64,000 nt of DNA from Flavobacterium tyrosinilyticum (GTDB taxonomy: Bacteria; Bacteroidota; Bacteroidia; Flavobacteriales; Flavobacteriaceae): NCBI RefSeq assembly GCF_023656565.1, contig NZ_JAMOKG010000001.1:1257383-1321382 (forward strand). Reading direction: 5' to 3'. Position numbers and translations under genes: made by a program. Under the pieces are notes generated by a model. That model did no database searches. It was not told the DNA's origin and saw only the letters and a program-made list of their open reading frames with translations. This document shows, in pieces, positions 61,447 to 64,000 of this stretch (positions are counted from its first letter, which is position 1; each line of letters starts with the position of its first letter).

Positions 61447-61520
61447 ATAATTAGAAAATGAGGCAATTAGATAATTAATTTAGATTGCATATAGAATTAT
61501 CTTATTATCAAATTGACTAA

Positions 61521-61566
61521 TTGACACATTAAAAAAATTGACACATTAAAAAAATTGACACATTAA
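61521..61566 (+). repeat. 17-bp tandem repeat before scoB
   Basis: Unit TTGACACATTAAAAAAA repeated about 2.7 times, ending 4 nt before the scoB ATG. It could alter translation when its number changes. Confidence 0.88.
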
Positions 61567-61570
61567 AACT

Positions 61571-62227
61571 ATGGCACTTAGTAAAGAAGATATAGCAAAA
61601 CGAATTGCAAAAGAAGTAAAAGACCGTTATTTTGTAAATCTTGGAATTGGGATTCCGACTTTGGTCGCAAATTATGTTCGAGAGGATATAGCGGTTGAAT
61701 TCCAAAGTGAAAATGGAGTTCTCGGCATGGGGCCTTTTCCTTTTGAAGGAGAAGAAGATGCAGATGTGATCAATGCAGGAAAACAAACTATCACGACACT
61801 TGCAGGGTCAAGTTTCTTTGATTCTGCTTTTAGTTTTGGAATGATTAGAAGCCAGAAGGTAGATTTGACGATTCTTGGAGCAATGGAGGTTTCTGAAAAC
61901 GGTGACATCGCAAACTGGAAAATTCCAGGTAAAATGGTGAAAGGAATGGGAGGTGCAATGGATTTGGTGGCTTCCGCCGAAAATATAATCGTGGCTATGA
62001 TGCATGTGAATAAAGCAGGAGAGTCAAAAATCTTAAAAAGATGCACTTTGCCATTAACGGGCGTAGGATGCGTTAAAAAGGTTGTAACCGAGCTTGCAGT
62101 TCTCGAAGTAATAAAAAAAGGTTTTAAGCTCTTAGAACGAGCGCCAGGTGTCTCAGTCGAGCACATCATCGCCTCAACCGAAGCCGATTTAATCATTGAA
62201 GGAGAAATTCCTGAGATGTCGATTTAA
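61571..62227 (+). CDS. scoB: 3-oxoacid CoA-transferase, beta subunit
   Basis: 218 residues. YFVNLGIGIPTLVANYV, then the active-site glutamate in FQSENGVLGMGPF, FFDSAFSFGMIR, KVDLTILGAMEVSENGDIAN and GMGGAMDLVASAENIIVAM. Full length for the small subunit. Pairs with scoA. Confidence 0.95.
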   Translation: MALSKEDIAKRIAKEVKDRYFVNLGIGIPTLVANYVREDIAVEFQSENGVLGMGPFPFEGEEDADVINAGKQTITTLAGSSFFDSAFSFGMIRSQKVDLTILGAMEVSENGDIANWKIPGKMVKGMGGAMDLVASAENIIVAMMHVNKAGESKILKRCTLPLTGVGCVKKVVTELAVLEVIKKGFKLLERAPGVSVEHIIASTEADLIIEGEIPEMSI

Positions 62228-62232
62228 GAGAA

Positions 62233-62347
62233 ATTGCCACGAAGGCACAAGGACTCGAAGTAATTTTAAGGAGAAAAATAAAAAACTGCCCCAAAAGGCG
62301 GTTTAGCCTTAAAAAAAACTTGGTGACTTGGTGCCTTTGCGGCAATC
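62233..62347. repeat. Intergenic inverted repeat (family L)
   Basis: TTGCCACGAAGGCACAAGGA at the left and TTGGTGCCTTTGCGGCAA at the right, with an inner hairpin CTGCCCCAAAAGGCGG. Follows scoB directly. Confidence 0.82.
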
Positions 62348-62371
62348 ATACTTTTTTCTAAAAAACCGATC

Positions 62372-62404
62372 AAGGCCAGCTTTTAAAAGAGCTGGCCTTT
62401 TTTG
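62372..62404 (+). terminator. Intrinsic terminator after scoB
   Basis: Stem AAGGCCAGC / GCTGGCCTT, extended by a TTTT/AAAA pair in the loop region, then a run of Ts. Confidence 0.9.
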
Positions 62405-62711
62405 TAGGAATTAACAAGAGGATTTACAGCTATTGTTTAATGAACTATAGTAGATTCAAAAACTTATTTTTAAATATAAATAACTATTAATCAATCAAAT
62501 AATTATTTTTTAAGGCATTTTCTTACGGGATTGTTATGGTTTGTTAAATAAAAATGGAATTAATGTAAAAAATGTTGCGTTTTATCGATTAACGACATAT
62601 TTAATCGATTATATAACATAAATAAAATATTTTTACACAAAAATAAAGTATTTACCTACATTAAATATTTTGTTTGTAATCCATTTAACCAAAATTAAAT
62701 ACCACATTATT
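62405..62711. other. AT-rich leader region of the M4 peptidase gene
   Basis: No ORF, repeat or hairpin. Very AT-rich and with several runs of T and A. A promoter is expected here but I found no good TAnnTTTG box at the right spacing. Confidence 0.6.
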
Positions 62712-64000
62712 ATGGAAAGAAAATTACTTAAGATTATGGCGTCAGCCGTTATTATTCTTACATTTTCAGCGCCTGTATTTGCTCAGAATACAGACAAGCG
62801 GATAAGTCAGAAAAATTTATCAGAAAATGGACAACCGAGTCTAATCACTTTTAGTGATAAATCTACCTACAAGGGAACCGATTACAATACTGTTTTTAAA
62901 GAGCAACTTGGACTAAAAGATAATCAGTCTTTTTTGAGAGTTAAAACCGAATCAGATAGAGAGGGGTTTACTCATGAAAAGTTTCAGTTGTATGAACAGG
63001 GAATTAAAGTAGAATTTGCCAATTATACATTACATTCTAAAGAAGGTAAATTAGTTTCTATGAATGGTGAGTTTTATGCTTTTAATAATGTAAAAACTAC
63101 TCCAAAATTATCAAGTCAGGATGCATTTGCTAAAGCGATTGCTTACACGGGAGCAAAAGAATACTTATGGGAAAAACCCGAAGATGCTGCTGCAATGGAT
63201 TATGAAAAACCAAAGGGGGAATTGGTTTTATTGCCAGATATGGAAGAACAAGGACAGGATAGAAAATCAGACAAAGTTAGATTGGCTTATAAGTTTGATA
63301 TCTATGCTACGAATCCGTTGAGCAGAGGTGATCTCTATATCGATGCTGAAACCGGAAATGTTTTGTTTTATAATGCTACAATAAAACACCTTGGAGAACA
63401 TAGTCACGGAGGGAAATTGGAATCTGCGAAAGCAAAGCAAGAGGTAGCATCTAATGCAAAAGTTGCCATTGTTGCAGCAAATGCAGCGACACGTTACAGC
63501 GGAACTCAGACGATTCAGACTACTCTAAGCGGATCTTCTTATATTTTATCTGATGGAACTCGAGGAAATGGAATTCAAACCTATAATTCTGCCAGAACAG
63601 CGACATACCCAACAACCAATTTTACAGATGCTGACAATAACTGGACAGCTGCAGAGTATAATAATACAAATAAAGATAATGGAGCTTTAGATGCACATTG
63701 GGGTGCTGAAATGACCTATGACTATTGGTCTGCTGTTCATGGAAGAAACAGTTATGACAATGCTGGAGCAAAAATTAAAAGTTATGTTCACTACAATTTA
63801 GTAGCTGCTGGATATCCAAATAATAATAATGCATTCTGGAACGGAAGCGTTATGACCTATGGTGACGGAACAGGAACAGGAGGGTTTGATATTTTGACGT
63901 CAATAGATGTTGCTGGACATGAAATAGGGCATGCGGTTTGTACTTATACAGCAAATCTTGCTTATCAAAAAGAATCGGGGGCAATGAATGAGGGTTTCTC
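62712..64000 (+). CDS. M4-family (thermolysin-like) metallopeptidase, 3' truncated by the window edge
   Basis: About 430 residues are visible, with no stop before the window end. A signal peptide (MASAVIILTFSAPVFAQ) is followed by an FTP/PepSY-type propeptide (GLKDNQSFLRVKTESDREGF, FQLYEQGIKVEFANYTLHSK) and the catalytic domain. The zinc site is HEIGH in DVAGHEIGHAVCTYTANLAY, followed by ESGAMNEGFS, the third-ligand region of thermolysin-like enzymes. In this phylum such proteins usually end in a T9SS sorting domain, which would lie beyond the window. A secreted endopeptidase. Confidence 0.95.
   Translation, partial: MERKLLKIMASAVIILTFSAPVFAQNTDKRISQKNLSENGQPSLITFSDKSTYKGTDYNTVFKEQLGLKDNQSFLRVKTESDREGFTHEKFQLYEQGIKVEFANYTLHSKEGKLVSMNGEFYAFNNVKTTPKLSSQDAFAKAIAYTGAKEYLWEKPEDAAAMDYEKPKGELVLLPDMEEQGQDRKSDKVRLAYKFDIYATNPLSRGDLYIDAETGNVLFYNATIKHLGEHSHGGKLESAKAKQEVASNAKVAIVAANAATRYSGTQTIQTTLSGSSYILSDGTRGNGIQTYNSARTATYPTTNFTDADNNWTAAEYNNTNKDNGALDAHWGAEMTYDYWSAVHGRNSYDNAGAKIKSYVHYNLVAAGYPNNNNAFWNGSVMTYGDGTGTGGFDILTSIDVAGHEIGHAVCTYTANLAYQKESGAMNEGF

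Noticed and set aside
61672..62196. 174-residue ORF on the minus strand within scoB
   Set aside because: It is antisense to a well-conserved gene and has no recognisable family, so it is a shadow.

Overview
The window comes from a low-GC member of the Bacteroidota, almost certainly a Flavobacterium or close relative. This rests on gldH beside ricT and a class A penicillin-binding protein, a TonB receptor with a carboxypeptidase-like N-terminal domain, many short lipoproteins with an [LT]SC lipobox, a lycopene cyclase, and promoter-like boxes of the form TAnnTTTG instead of sigma-70 boxes. I saw no rRNA, tRNA or CRISPR array.

Layout. 1-3.4 kb: the 3' end of an M13 peptidase gene, a cytochrome c lipoprotein and hemB. 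3.6-8.5 kb: an accessory strip of small same-strand genes (SUKH-like, LRR, Imm26-like, lipoproteins), separated by copies of a roughly 105-nt inverted repeat. 8.5-12.3 kb: a secreted protein, class I aldolase and a DUF4421 protein. 12.4-23 kb: heme biosynthesis. hemA, hemC, hemD, hemE and hemF are on the minus strand; an AraC regulator, hemH and hemJ are on the plus strand. With hemB this covers every step from glutamyl-tRNA to protoheme except hemL. The minus-strand series is interrupted by a GxxExxY gene and a REP-associated (RAYT) transposase. 23-29 kb: an orphan histidine kinase, a crotonase, a DtxR-type regulator and an Nramp-Usp fusion transporter. 29-34 kb: a Fur-family regulator divergent from merC-like, thioredoxin-reductase-like, TonB-receptor and thioredoxin genes; two dyads overlap the merC promoter. 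34-43 kb: lycopene cyclase, a TPR protein, an ArsR regulator with a nested operator, bacilliredoxin and a tripartite RND efflux operon. 43-48 kb: PPK2, then TrhO, a frameshifted IS200-type transposase, TrhP and a ferredoxin. 48-54 kb: a minus-strand operon of ankyrin proteins and lipoproteins. 54-56 kb: two more immunity-like genes with the same inverted repeat between them. 56-64 kb: ricT-gldH-pbp1A, a two-subunit CoA transferase and the 5' part of an M4 peptidase gene.

The most unusual points are these. TrhO and TrhP lie side by side, share a C-terminal domain (about 55% identical by eye) and are followed by a ferredoxin, which suggests one wobble-uridine hydroxylation module. The immunity-like genes are laid out like cassettes, each bounded by the same inverted repeat, at two places 48 kb apart. 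Two Y1 transposases each have their own palindrome family next to them. At least ten families of long intergenic inverted repeats fill most gene junctions. All functional calls come from reading translations and motifs by eye; no database search was run.
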